Assembly (NCBI GenBank): GCA_017411305.1
Contig: JAFQQI010000107.1
Span: 186,001-250,000 of the forward strand
Direction: 5' to 3'
Origin: Lachnospiraceae bacterium
Lineage (GTDB): Bacteria > Bacillota > Clostridia > Lachnospirales > Lachnospiraceae
DNA length: 64,000 nucleotides
In this document: piece by piece, positions 25,483-35,794 of the stretch
Numbering within the stretch: the stretch's first letter is position 1
Layout: every line of letters starts with the position of its first letter
Program-made: the position numbers and the translations under genes
The notes under the pieces: model-generated
Databases searched by the model: none
The model's input: the letters and a program-made list of their open reading frames with translations, nothing else
Told to the model about the DNA's origin: nothing

Positions 25483-28008
25483 ATGAACAAAAGCGAATTT
25501 AAACAATTATCAGAACAAAAAATATTATTTTTAGATGGTGCTACCGGTTCAAACCTGATAAAAAGAGGAATGCCGGCAGGTGTTTGTCCTGAACAATGGA
25601 TTCTGGAACATAAAGATATATTTATAGGTCTTCAAAAAGAATATGTGGAGGCAGGAAGTGATATTATTTATGCTCCCACCTTTACAGCGAATCGCATTAA
25701 GCTTAAAGAATACGGACTTGAAAATGATTTAGAAAGAATCAATTATGAGCTTGTAAAACTTTCTAAAGAAGCAGCAGGTACTAAGGCGTTTGTTGCGGCA
25801 GACATTACCATGACCGGACAGCAGCTTTCCCCAATGGGCAGAATGGAGTTTGAAGAGCTGATTGAAATTTACAAGGAGCAGATTCAGGCTACTTGTAAAG
25901 CCGGTGCGGACTTAATTGTGGTGGAAACGATGATGAGTCTGCAGGAAACAAGAGCAGCATTAATTGCAGCAAAAGAAGTATGCGATTTACCGGTCATGGC
26001 TACATTAACCTTTGAACAGGATGGAAAAACACTTTACGGAACTGATGCAGTGACTGCAGCTGTTACACTGGAAAAGCTGGGTGCTTGTGCAATCGGAGCA
26101 AATTGCTCTACGGGTCCTGATAAAATGGTAGAGATTATAAAAAATATTTCTGAAGCGGTTACCATTCCGGTAATTGCAAAACCTAATGCAGGACTTCCTA
26201 CGCTAAATGAACAGGGCGAGACTGTTTATGATATGGATGAAGTGGAATTTGTTGAAGGTGTTAAACTACTGGTAGATGCAGGAGCCTCCATATTGGGTGG
26301 TTGCTGCGGAACAGCACCTTCGTACATAAAGGCACTTTATGATAGGTTTGGAAAGGATAGAGAAAACCTGGCTGAAAAGGTATGGGAAAAAAGGAAAAAC
26401 CATTTCAAAGCAAGAATCAGATACCTTACCTCAGAGCGGAAGACGGTTCTATTTGGTTTGCAAGATACCTTCATGATTGTAGGTGAGAGAATTAATCCTA
26501 CCGGTAAGAAGAAACTACAAGAGAAGCTTCGTGCCGGTGAACTGGACATGGTGATTGATTTTGCGGAAGAGCAGGAGCAATGTGGTGCTTCTTTGCTGGA
26601 TATCAATGTAGGAATGAGCGGCATTGATGAAAAAGATATGATGCTGAAGGTACTTGACGAAGTGACATTATCTTCTTCACTTCCGTTGGTATTAGATACC
26701 AGCCATGTGGATGTGATGGAAGCAGCACTTCGAAAATATCCGGGTAGGGCACTGATTAATTCTGTTTCTGCTGAAACGGAAAAATTGGAAAAATTGTTGC
26801 CCCTTGCTAAGAAATACGGAGCAATGGTGATATTACTTCCGCTTTCGGATAAAGGATTGCCGGAAAGCATGGAGGAAAAGATATCCATTATTGAAATGCT
26901 GACAAAGAAAGCATTTGAGGAAGGCTTGACCAAAGAAGATATTGTAATTGACGGTTTAGTAACTACTGTGGGGGCAAATCCGGAAGCAGCAAAAGAAGTT
27001 TTAGGAACCATCAGATACTGTAAAGAAAACGGCTATGCAACCATATGCGGACTTTCTAATATTTCTTTTGGATTACCGGAAAGAAGCTATATCAACAGCG
27101 CTTTTTTGACCATGGCAATTTACGAAGGTCTGACTATGGCGATTGCAAATCCATCACAGGATTTACTGGTAAATACAGCTTTTGCATCTGATTTGCTGTT
27201 ACAGAAAGAAGAATCTGACATCAGATATATTGAGCAGATTGATAAGTATCAGGCAAAGAAAACGGAGACTGTGGCAGTAACAAAAAACAAGCCGGAAGCG
27301 TCTGCATCAGAAAAGGAGCCCGGAGCGGATGCAACAGAAAGAAAACAGGATATTAATCAGATGAAGAAAGAACAGGCACAGGTATATACGGATGTGCTGA
27401 AAGGAAACAGAAAACAGATTGTTGCTCACACAAAAGAAGCCTTGGAGAGCGGCAATGAGGCATCTGAAATTTTAGATTCCATGTTACTTCCCGCAATTAA
27501 TGAAGTTGGACGATTGTTTGATATAGGAAAGTATTTCCTGCCCCAACTGATTGCAAGTGCGGAGGCGATGAAGCTTTCTATTGAATATTTAGAGCCATAT
27601 TTGGCTACCGGCAGGGAAGAAAAGGAAATGCCTACCGTGGTAATAGCAACGGTTTCCGGAGATATTCACGATATTGGAAAAAACTTAGTTGCTATGATGA
27701 TGAAGAATTACGGTTTTCAAGTGATTGACTTGGGTAAAGATGTACCCCGGGAAGTGATTGTGCAGAAGGCAAAAGAATATAATGCATCTTTAATAGCATT
27801 GTCAGCTTTAATGACAACTACTATGCAGGAAATGAAACATGTGATAGAATGTGCCAAGGAAAGCGGAGTTACTTCCAAAATTATGATTGGTGGTGCCGTG
27901 ATTACTGAGGATTATGTATCAGAAATCGGTGCTGACGGTTATGCGAAGGATGCTGCAGAGGCAGTGAAAGTAGCTATGAAGTTAACCGGGATTACAAAGG
28001 AGGTATAA
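25483..28008 (+). CDS. metH: Cobalamin-dependent methionine synthase (no reactivation domain)
   Basis: It transfers a methyl group from methyltetrahydrofolate to homocysteine through cobalamin. Domains in the 841 residues are homocysteine-binding (1-300, zinc cysteines in GANCSTG and GGCCGT), pterin-binding (about 325-580, VGERINPTG), a Lys/Glu-rich linker (about 595-630), a cap, and B12-binding (DIHDIGKN near 726). The C-terminal S-adenosylmethionine reactivation domain of the 1,200-residue enterobacterial enzyme is absent. In relatives a separate activator does this job; none is seen here. The ribosome site is weak, and no SAM or cobalamin riboswitch was recognised upstream. Confidence 0.93.
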   Translation: MNKSEFKQLSEQKILFLDGATGSNLIKRGMPAGVCPEQWILEHKDIFIGLQKEYVEAGSDIIYAPTFTANRIKLKEYGLENDLERINYELVKLSKEAAGTKAFVAADITMTGQQLSPMGRMEFEELIEIYKEQIQATCKAGADLIVVETMMSLQETRAALIAAKEVCDLPVMATLTFEQDGKTLYGTDAVTAAVTLEKLGACAIGANCSTGPDKMVEIIKNISEAVTIPVIAKPNAGLPTLNEQGETVYDMDEVEFVEGVKLLVDAGASILGGCCGTAPSYIKALYDRFGKDRENLAEKVWEKRKNHFKARIRYLTSERKTVLFGLQDTFMIVGERINPTGKKKLQEKLRAGELDMVIDFAEEQEQCGASLLDINVGMSGIDEKDMMLKVLDEVTLSSSLPLVLDTSHVDVMEAALRKYPGRALINSVSAETEKLEKLLPLAKKYGAMVILLPLSDKGLPESMEEKISIIEMLTKKAFEEGLTKEDIVIDGLVTTVGANPEAAKEVLGTIRYCKENGYATICGLSNISFGLPERSYINSAFLTMAIYEGLTMAIANPSQDLLVNTAFASDLLLQKEESDIRYIEQIDKYQAKKTETVAVTKNKPEASASEKEPGADATERKQDINQMKKEQAQVYTDVLKGNRKQIVAHTKEALESGNEASEILDSMLLPAINEVGRLFDIGKYFLPQLIASAEAMKLSIEYLEPYLATGREEKEMPTVVIATVSGDIHDIGKNLVAMMMKNYGFQVIDLGKDVPREVIVQKAKEYNASLIALSALMTTTMQEMKHVIECAKESGVTSKIMIGGAVITEDYVSEIGADGYAKDAAEAVKVAMKLTGITKEV

Positions 28009-28010
28009 AA

Positions 28011-28442
28011 ATGGATTACGGTAATCAGATAACAGATAGGGATGAATTGCTGGAAAAACTGGTCAAAAATTCATCCAAACAACTTTTTTATACCAGAGTA
28101 ACATCTCTGGCAGCTCTCGTATTATGTGCCGCTGTGACGGTTTGCTTGTCGGTTGTAGTGCCGAAGGTAATGACAACTGTAGAAAGTGCCAATGAAATAT
28201 TAACCCAGGTGTCGGAAACCATTACACTCGCAGATACAACCTTAGAAAGTGTAACGGCAATGAGTACCTCCATTTCGGATATGGGAACTACAATGGATAC
28301 TTTTATTACCGATAATGCGGAAACGGTGGAAGAAATTATGACCAAGCTGGAAGAGATTGACTTTGAAGGTTTGAATGATGCGATTGAGGATTTGGGCGAT
28401 GTGGTGGAACCCCTCGCAAACTTCTTCGGTAAGTTTAGTTAG
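28011..28442 (+). CDS. Single-pass membrane protein with helical outside domain
   Basis: The 143-residue protein has a short cytoplasmic N-terminus, one membrane helix (about 29-50, LAALVLCAAVTVCLSVVVPKV), then a Thr/Glu-rich heptad region (about 55-135), like DUF948-type proteins. It starts 2 bases after the metH stop, behind AAAGGAGGT, and ends 17 bases before ilvB. Function is unknown. Confidence 0.7.
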   Translation: MDYGNQITDRDELLEKLVKNSSKQLFYTRVTSLAALVLCAAVTVCLSVVVPKVMTTVESANEILTQVSETITLADTTLESVTAMSTSISDMGTTMDTFITDNAETVEEIMTKLEEIDFEGLNDAIEDLGDVVEPLANFFGKFS

Positions 28443-28459
28443 AAAGGCAGGATAAATAA

Positions 28460-30073
28460 ATGATAGGAGCAGATGCAATTGTAAGATGTCTGGAAGAAGA
28501 GGGAGTTGAGTATGTATTCGGATACCCCGGCGTGGCAATTTGCCCTTTTTATAACAGTATTTTAGAATCTGATATTCAAACGATTCTGATAAGAACGGAA
28601 CAGAATGCAGCTCATGCAGCAAGCGGACTTGCAAGAGTTTCAGGTAAAGTAGGTGTGTGTGCCGTTACTTCCGGCCCCGGTGCCACTAATGTGATTACAG
28701 GAATTGCTACCGCTTTTGCAGACAGTATTCCTTTGGTATGTATCACAGGACAGGTAAATTCCGCACTTCTTGGAAGCGATGTATTTCAGGAGGCAGATAT
28801 TACCGGTGCAGTAGAATCCTTTGTTAAATATAGCTATCTGGTAAAAAATGTTGCTGATATTCCCCGTATTTTTAAGGAGGCATTTCATATTGCCAATACC
28901 GGAAGAAAGGGACCGGTATTAATTGACGTTCCTATTGATATCCAGAATGCAGAGCTTAAGAGATTTGTATATCCGGAAACTGTTTCCATGCGTACCTATA
29001 AGCCTACGGTAAAGGGAAATATGGCTCAGATTAAAAAGGTAGTAGCAGAGCTTGACAAGGCGAAAAAGCCCATTATTTGTGCCGGCGGTGGTGTACTTTT
29101 ATCAGAAGCGGAAGAAGAACTTCGGGCTTTTGTAAAGAAACACAAAATTCCTGTCGTATCTACTATGATGGGAATCGGCGCTATGCCTACCAAGGATCCC
29201 CTTTACTTTGGTATGGTGGGAAATAACGGTAAGCCTTATGCAAACCGAGCTATGAATGAATCAGACCTTTTGATTATGGTTGGCGCAAGAGTAGCAGACA
29301 GAGCGGTAAGCCAGCCTGACCTGATTACAGAGAATAAGGTTTTGGTACATATTGACGTTGACCCTGCAGAGATAGGAAAGAATGTAGGTCCTACCATTCC
29401 TTTGGTAGGAGATGCAAAACATATTTTTGAAGATTTGACTGCCCAGGAGATGGTATGTGACCATGAAGAATGGTTAGAAACTCTTGCAGGTTATCGTGAG
29501 ACCATGGCGCCTAAGAGAAAACCTAATCCGGAATATGTGGATCCGGCTGTATTTATCACCAAATTATCCGAAAAGATGCAGGATGATGCGATTTATGTAG
29601 CTGATGTGGGACAAAACCAGATTTGGTCCTGCGGTTATCATATTGTGAAGGACGGAAAATTTTTAACCAGTGGCGGTATGGGAACCATGGGATATTCCAT
29701 TCCGGCTGCCATGGGCGCAAAGCTTGCTGATAAATCAAAGCAGGCAGTTGCCGTATGCGGTGACGGCTCTTTCCAAATGTCCATGATGGAGCTTGCTACC
29801 ATGAACCAGCATGATATCCCTGTTAAGATTGTAGTGCTTAAGAACAATTATCTTGGTATGGTGCGCCAGTATCAGCATTTTACCTATAAAGACAATTATT
29901 CTGTAGTAGATTTATCAGGTAGCCCTGATTTGGAGAAACTGGCGGCAGCATATGACATGGACTTCCTTCGTCTTAACAACATGGACAAGGTGGATGAAGC
30001 CATTGATAAATTCCTGGCAGAAGATAAATCCATGATTATGGAATGTATCATTGACCCTATGGATTTAGTATAA
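28460..30073 (+). CDS. ilvB: Acetolactate synthase large subunit
   Basis: This ThDP enzyme is the first common step of valine, leucine and isoleucine synthesis. The catalytic Glu is in RTEQNAAHAASG (near 47) and the ThDP-binding span runs from CGDGSFQMSMMEL (near 433) to VLKNNYLG. The 537-residue length is slightly short for the biosynthetic type, but the FAD-region pattern and neighbours (two regulatory subunits, ilvC) support it. Confidence 0.93.
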   Translation: MIGADAIVRCLEEEGVEYVFGYPGVAICPFYNSILESDIQTILIRTEQNAAHAASGLARVSGKVGVCAVTSGPGATNVITGIATAFADSIPLVCITGQVNSALLGSDVFQEADITGAVESFVKYSYLVKNVADIPRIFKEAFHIANTGRKGPVLIDVPIDIQNAELKRFVYPETVSMRTYKPTVKGNMAQIKKVVAELDKAKKPIICAGGGVLLSEAEEELRAFVKKHKIPVVSTMMGIGAMPTKDPLYFGMVGNNGKPYANRAMNESDLLIMVGARVADRAVSQPDLITENKVLVHIDVDPAEIGKNVGPTIPLVGDAKHIFEDLTAQEMVCDHEEWLETLAGYRETMAPKRKPNPEYVDPAVFITKLSEKMQDDAIYVADVGQNQIWSCGYHIVKDGKFLTSGGMGTMGYSIPAAMGAKLADKSKQAVAVCGDGSFQMSMMELATMNQHDIPVKIVVLKNNYLGMVRQYQHFTYKDNYSVVDLSGSPDLEKLAAAYDMDFLRLNNMDKVDEAIDKFLAEDKSMIMECIIDPMDLV

Positions 30074-30092
30074 AGAAAGGAGCCTTTTTACC

Positions 30093-30581
30093 ATGAAAAA
30101 AATATATTCCGTTTTAGTAGAAAACCGCTCCGGTGTTCTTTGTAAAGTAGCAGGATTGTTTTCCAGAAGATGCTTTAATATTGATTCACTTGCGGTTGGT
30201 GAAACCAACGATAAGGATGTTTCCTGTATGACCATTGTCAGTAGCGGCGACCAGAAGATTTTTGAACAGATTGAAAAGCAGCTGAATAAAAAGCTTGATG
30301 TCATTAAGGTAAAAACATTCCATGAGACCAGCAGTGTGAGTAGGGAACTGATGCTGATTAAGGTAAAGTATAACAAGAGTAACCGTCGTGATATTATGGA
30401 AGTTTGTGAAATTATGAATGCACAGATTGTAGATATGTCTAAGAATCTGATGCTGATTCAAATGTGTGACACACCGGAGCGAACCCAGCTTCTTATTGAT
30501 ATGTTTGCATCGGTAAGTATTGTGGAAGTTGCCCGTACCGGAACTTTGGCACTTCAGAAGTGTACAGAGACAGATGCATAA
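30093..30581 (+). CDS. ilvN: Acetolactate synthase small (regulatory) subunit 1
   Basis: The 162-residue ACT-domain subunit (SVLVENRSGVLCKVAGLFSRR) binds the valine-type end product and activates the catalytic subunit. AAAGGAG lies upstream; it starts 19 bases after ilvB. It is a paralogue of the next gene: the same ACT plus C-terminal layout with diverged sequence. Confidence 0.9.
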   Translation: MKKIYSVLVENRSGVLCKVAGLFSRRCFNIDSLAVGETNDKDVSCMTIVSSGDQKIFEQIEKQLNKKLDVIKVKTFHETSSVSRELMLIKVKYNKSNRRDIMEVCEIMNAQIVDMSKNLMLIQMCDTPERTQLLIDMFASVSIVEVARTGTLALQKCTETDA

Positions 30582-30694
30582 GGTATTGTTGTACAAATAT
30601 TAACAAACATCAATAAAATAGATTAAAAAGGTGCAATTGACTTTTGCACTTCAAGTTGCTAAAATTATGCTTAAATGTTAAGGAGGTTTCTGAA

Positions 30695-31192
30695 ATGCAA
30701 AAGAAAGTATTTCAGCTTCTGGTAGACAATACCTCCGGTGTACTGAGCCGTATTTCCGGATTGTTCTCCAGACGTGGCTATAATATTGAAAGTATTACAG
30801 CGGGTACAACAGCTGACCCCAGATTTACGAGAATAACCATTGTTGCTTCCGGTGATGACGAAATTCTTGATCAGATTGAGAAACAGGTAGCTAAGCTTGT
30901 TGATGTCCGTGATATTAAAGAGCTACGTCCCGATAACAGTGTTTACAGAGAATTGGCTCTTGTTAAAGTAAGAACCAGTGAGGAACAGCGTCAGGGTGTG
31001 ATTTCCATTGCAGATATCTTTAGAGCAAAGATTATTGATGTTTCTGCAGATTCTCTGATTGTAGAGCTTACCGGTAATCAGGAAAAGATTGATGCTTTCT
31101 TAAATCTTCTTGGCGGATACGAGATTCTTGAGCTTGCCAGAACAGGTATTGCAGGTCTCGGAAGAGGTACTGAGAACGTTACCTATTTATAG
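30695..31192 (+). CDS. ilvN: Acetolactate synthase small subunit 2
   Basis: The 165-residue protein has the same architecture as the preceding gene (QLLVDNTSGVLSRISGLFSRRGYNIESITAG) and is closer to the common IlvN/IlvH pattern. I start at ATG 30695, 8 bases after AAGGAGG; the frame from 30644 is leader. A 113-base gap before it may carry a separate promoter. Two small subunits for one ilvB suggest alternative feedback settings. Confidence 0.9.
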   Translation: MQKKVFQLLVDNTSGVLSRISGLFSRRGYNIESITAGTTADPRFTRITIVASGDDEILDQIEKQVAKLVDVRDIKELRPDNSVYRELALVKVRTSEEQRQGVISIADIFRAKIIDVSADSLIVELTGNQEKIDAFLNLLGGYEILELARTGIAGLGRGTENVTYL

Positions 31193-31215
31193 GTTTTGTT
31201 ATAAAATTAATTTGA

Positions 31216-32271
<1,056 letters not shown>

Positions 32272-32293
32272 TAGACTAGCATTAGATTGAAAG

Positions 32294-32325
32294 AAAAGCC
32301 GGGGTATTAACAGCTCCGGCTTTTT
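32294..32325 (+). terminator. Terminator of the ilv block
   Basis: AGCCGG and CCGGCT frame a 13-base loop and are followed by TTTTT. Confidence 0.75.
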
Positions 32326-32341
32326 AAAGAGGTAAGTGATT

Positions 32342-33376
32342 GTGAAGATTCTTGTAGTTTTGACCGGCGGAACCATTGGCAGCAAGGTGACAGGTAAAGT
32401 GATTGATGTCAATTCAGCGGCAGCATACAATCTGATTAACCTTTATGAAGAACGATACGGAAGAAATGAAGAATTTGAAATAATTCAACCTTTGAATGTT
32501 TTAAGCGAAAACTTAACTCCGTTTTACTGGGAAAAACTATATGAATGTATGGAACAGATATGCCTTAATGATTACGATGGTATCATTATCACACACGGGT
32601 CAGATACCATAGCATACACTGCGGCTATGATGGGGTATTGTTATCGTCATACCACAATTCCGATTGTGTTAATTGCAAGTAATTATGAATTACAAGATGC
32701 AAGAAGCAACGGAATTTCCAATTTTTATAATGCAGTTTGCTTTATTGAGGAGCAGGCAGCAAAAGGTGTTTATGTCATTTTTCAAAATGACAGTGCTGAG
32801 AACGTGGTGTATCTTGCAACCAGAATTATGGAGGCTGACACTTATTTTGACCAGTTTTCCAGTTACGGAAAAGTTGACTTTGGAAGAATGGTTGACGGAC
32901 ATTTCGTAAAAACAGAGCATGAGCAGAATCCCTCTATGGAGGATGTGAATGCAGAAAAAGAAAAAATGGTGAAAATCAACAACGGATTTAAGAAGAGTGT
33001 TCTGATGATACGTCCTTATCCCGGATTAGATTACAGCCGCATTCTGATAGACGAAAATGTAGGTGCAGTTTTGCATTGTCTGTACCACTCGGCAACAGCC
33101 TGCAGTAGTGAGGGGAATTATTCGGCTGTTGATTTTATTAGAAGCTGTAGAAAAAAAGGAATAGAGGTATATGTCAGTTCCTTTAAACAATCGGTAAATG
33201 ATTTGTATGCAAGTAGCATGGATATATTGGAGGCAGGTGCGATTCCGCTGATTAATATATCTACGGAAGCGGCGTTTACAAAGCTTATGGTTGCATATAA
33301 TCAGCAGGAAATGAAGCCGGAAGAGTTTATGAAGGAAAATATTTATTTTGAAATGCTTCCGGCAGCCAAAATATAA
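32342..33376 (+). CDS. Asparaginase
   Basis: This cytoplasmic L-asparaginase has the first catalytic Thr in LTGGTIGS (near residue 10) and the second in THGSDTIAYTA. There is no signal peptide, which fits the cytoplasmic type. The frame opens with GTG at 32336, but GAGG is only 3 bases away there. GTG 32342 is 9 bases from it and gives MKILVVLTGGTIG, so I use 32342 (344 residues). The C-terminal half is divergent and may be a different amide specificity. Confidence 0.85.
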   Translation: MKILVVLTGGTIGSKVTGKVIDVNSAAAYNLINLYEERYGRNEEFEIIQPLNVLSENLTPFYWEKLYECMEQICLNDYDGIIITHGSDTIAYTAAMMGYCYRHTTIPIVLIASNYELQDARSNGISNFYNAVCFIEEQAAKGVYVIFQNDSAENVVYLATRIMEADTYFDQFSSYGKVDFGRMVDGHFVKTEHEQNPSMEDVNAEKEKMVKINNGFKKSVLMIRPYPGLDYSRILIDENVGAVLHCLYHSATACSSEGNYSAVDFIRSCRKKGIEVYVSSFKQSVNDLYASSMDILEAGAIPLINISTEAAFTKLMVAYNQQEMKPEEFMKENIYFEMLPAAKI

Positions 33377-33419
33377 AAATATCGATATTGCTAATCAATG
33401 CCAATAGGTATAAACGACC

Positions 33420-33455
33420 AAAAAGGTCATCGACAAAATTGTCGATGACCTTTTT
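33420..33455. terminator. Bidirectional terminator
   Basis: AAAAAGGTCATCGAC pairs with GTCGATGACCTTTTT around AAAATT. It ends the asparaginase gene and the convergent XRE gene, forming the left edge of the GTPase cassette. Confidence 0.9.
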
Positions 33456-33475
33456 AATATTTATGATAATTTACT

Positions 33476-33802
33476 TTAGTCAGACAGAAGTTTTGCTTCC
33501 AATTCTAAAATTTCCATCAGATATCTCTTTTTTGAATCAGGACACTTATTGTATATCTCTATAATTCTTGGAGGAATCGGATAATCAATTGTAATTCCTT
33601 TTAAAAGATAGTCAAGGCTGATTCCCAGTATTTCACTTACCTTTATTAAATTTTCAACGGAAAGACCGATGATACCACGTTCTGCTTCGCTGTAATGTTT
33701 GATAGAAATATCCAGTCGCTCTGCAAGCTGTTCCTGAGTGAGGTTCATCAGCTTTCTTTGAGTTCTTAAACGTTCCCCCATCGCTTTCTTGTAATTATTC
33801 AT
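33476..33802 (-). CDS. XRE-family transcriptional regulator
   Basis: The 108-residue protein has an N-terminal helix-turn-helix (MNLTQEQLAERLDISIKHYSEAERG) and a C-terminal helical extension. ATAGGAG precedes the ATG. It is divergent from the dynamin-like operon, with an inverted repeat (ACAAC/GTTGT, 33867-33885) that overlaps the operon's -35 box, so it is a good candidate for its repressor. Confidence 0.88.
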   Translation of the reverse strand: MNNYKKAMGERLRTQRKLMNLTQEQLAERLDISIKHYSEAERGIIGLSVENLIKVSEILGISLDYLLKGITIDYPIPPRIIEIYNKCPDSKKRYLMEILELEAKLLSD

Positions 33803-33881
33803 GAACTGACTCCTATGTTGTGATTTATGCCTATTAATAGTATATATGAAGGTGTTAATTATAAAAACAACTCATAAGGTG

Positions 33882-33910
33882 TTGTAAATATATACCATAA
33901 AGGTTATAAT
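33882..33910 (+). promoter_or_regulatory. Promoter of the dynamin-like operon, with overlapping inverted repeat
   Basis: TTGTAA (33882-33887), 17-base spacer, TATAAT (33905-33910). ACAAC (33867) and GTTGT (33881) form an inverted repeat over the -35 box, and GGTGTT is repeated near 33851 and 33879. Confidence 0.65.
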
Positions 33911-33994
33911 TTGTAAGAGGTAGGAGGTAAAGTGGTGTAGCACCGATAAAGAAATACTGTCTTGAAAGTAAATATAAGAATGGAGTGTAGGGGT

Positions 33995-35782
33995 ATGGAG
34001 ACCAATATTTTGTGTCAAAAAGAAGAACAGGTTGTTCTGACAGGATTTTATGAAGAACTTATGGCATTATTACAGGATACCGATGCTGCGGCAGAGAAAG
34101 AGAAAATAAAAAATGCATTAAAGAACATGTCAGAGACAACAACCTATCTTGTGTTAGGTGAGGAAAAGGTAGGGAAAACGAGTCTGTTACATTTGATTTT
34201 TAACGATATTTTCGATGTTACAAATGAGATGGAAGGAGATATCTGTGAATATCGTTGGGGAGAGCAAGAAGCAGTTACACCTATAGCGGACGGTTTTCAA
34301 AGAAAATTTATGCCCTCAGAGAATATGAGAGGTATTTCTATTATAGATACGAAAGGAATTGGAACATTAAATACTCAGAGCTTGCATAAGTTACGGGAAT
34401 TGGCGGTAAAAAGTGATGTTATTTTTGCTGTATTTGATGTGGGTAAAATTAATAGTTCTAAAATGTGGGATATTTTAGAAAGTTGTCCGCAAAAAAAGAT
34501 GGTACTGTTTATGACAAAGTGTGATGCTATTTCCGAACAGGAATTACAGAATAGTATTGATAAAATCAAATCCTACATGCAGGACAGTAATATTTCTGCA
34601 CCACTTTTTCCTGTTTGTTTAAAAGAGGATACGAAGATAGCCGGAACAGAGAGTATTGATTATGTACGAAATTATTTGAGAGACAATATTATAGGCAGAA
34701 ATCCGATTGCAAGAAGACAAAAAGAAAATGTAGAAGAAATGAAAGCAATGCTGGTACAACTACAGGATTCTTTTTTACTGCGTCAAAAACAATATCAGGC
34801 AGATGTAAAGATTGTAAATAAGATTAACAGTGCGTTGGATGCTTATGTCATGAGTCAACAGAAAGTGATTGATACTTTATTAAAGAAACTTACAAGCGAA
34901 ATAAATAATGATATTGAGAATTATCAGCAGGAAATCATTTCTAAAATGGATCCCTATAAAATAAAAGAAAGATTTCATACACAGAGTGATTTTGAAGCTT
35001 ACATAAATATGGTAAATGATAATTATAAGAATATTATGAATGACTCTGTAAACAGGAAGACAATTGAAGCAATGAAGAATTGCCTTCATGAACTGGAAAT
35101 TGTTTTTCAGGAAGCGGTCGGTTATTTTAATAATAGAGAAAGCATTTTACTGTTGAATGATAAATTTTACGGATATATGGCAGAAAGCCGAAGGCAAATT
35201 GTTGCAGAAAGTAAGGAAACAGCTTTTGAGGTTGCAAAATTTTATAATACACTATATCAGGCTTCTGAAACTTTGTTTTTGCAAATCTGGCATGCAAGGG
35301 AAGAGTATGAAAGAACGATTAATAAAGATACAACGCTTTCGAAAACGGTTGGTGTTTTGGTTGGAGCTTTAGCACCGGTGATAGGGAAATCTATTGGAGT
35401 CAAATTAGCGATATTAAAAGGGGCAACTTTATTTGCTCCCATACCTATGATAGGTTTTGCGATAGTGGGATTTGTTGTTGCGCCTAAAATTTCAAAAATA
35501 CTTTTTGAAACTGAAGCTAAAGCGGCAGACAAAATGGAAGAGGCAGCTAGGGTTGCTGTTAATGAATTTAAACTGGGAGTAAATAATACAAGAAAAATGA
35601 TGATAGAACAGATTTCACAACAGGTAACGGAATTATTTGAAAGAGAATTAAAATTTGTAGATACCTGTTTCACAGAATTCAGAATGTCTGTTAATATTGA
35701 CGAGCTAAAATTGCCGGAGCTGGAAGATAGATTGTCAAAAACTGTACGTTTATTAGAAAAAGTAGAAAGTTTAGAAGCATAG
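33995..35782 (+). CDS. Dynamin-like large GTPase with hydrophobic hairpin
   Basis: The 595-residue protein has a GTPase domain with G1 GEEKVGKTS (near 55), G3 DTKG (near 117) and G4 TKCD (near 173). A long helical region (about 245-440) follows, then a paired hydrophobic stretch (about 450-497, LVGALAPVIG ... IGFAIVGFVVAP) that could insert into membrane, then a final helical segment. This is the layout of bacterial dynamin-like proteins. I start at ATG 33995, 9 bases after GGAG; a TTG at 33962 and an ATG at 33980 lack good sites. It heads a three-gene unit; role unknown. Confidence 0.8.
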   Translation: METNILCQKEEQVVLTGFYEELMALLQDTDAAAEKEKIKNALKNMSETTTYLVLGEEKVGKTSLLHLIFNDIFDVTNEMEGDICEYRWGEQEAVTPIADGFQRKFMPSENMRGISIIDTKGIGTLNTQSLHKLRELAVKSDVIFAVFDVGKINSSKMWDILESCPQKKMVLFMTKCDAISEQELQNSIDKIKSYMQDSNISAPLFPVCLKEDTKIAGTESIDYVRNYLRDNIIGRNPIARRQKENVEEMKAMLVQLQDSFLLRQKQYQADVKIVNKINSALDAYVMSQQKVIDTLLKKLTSEINNDIENYQQEIISKMDPYKIKERFHTQSDFEAYINMVNDNYKNIMNDSVNRKTIEAMKNCLHELEIVFQEAVGYFNNRESILLLNDKFYGYMAESRRQIVAESKETAFEVAKFYNTLYQASETLFLQIWHAREEYERTINKDTTLSKTVGVLVGALAPVIGKSIGVKLAILKGATLFAPIPMIGFAIVGFVVAPKISKILFETEAKAADKMEEAARVAVNEFKLGVNNTRKMMIEQISQQVTELFERELKFVDTCFTEFRMSVNIDELKLPELEDRLSKTVRLLEKVESLEA

Positions 35783-35794
35783 GAGAAATGTGAG

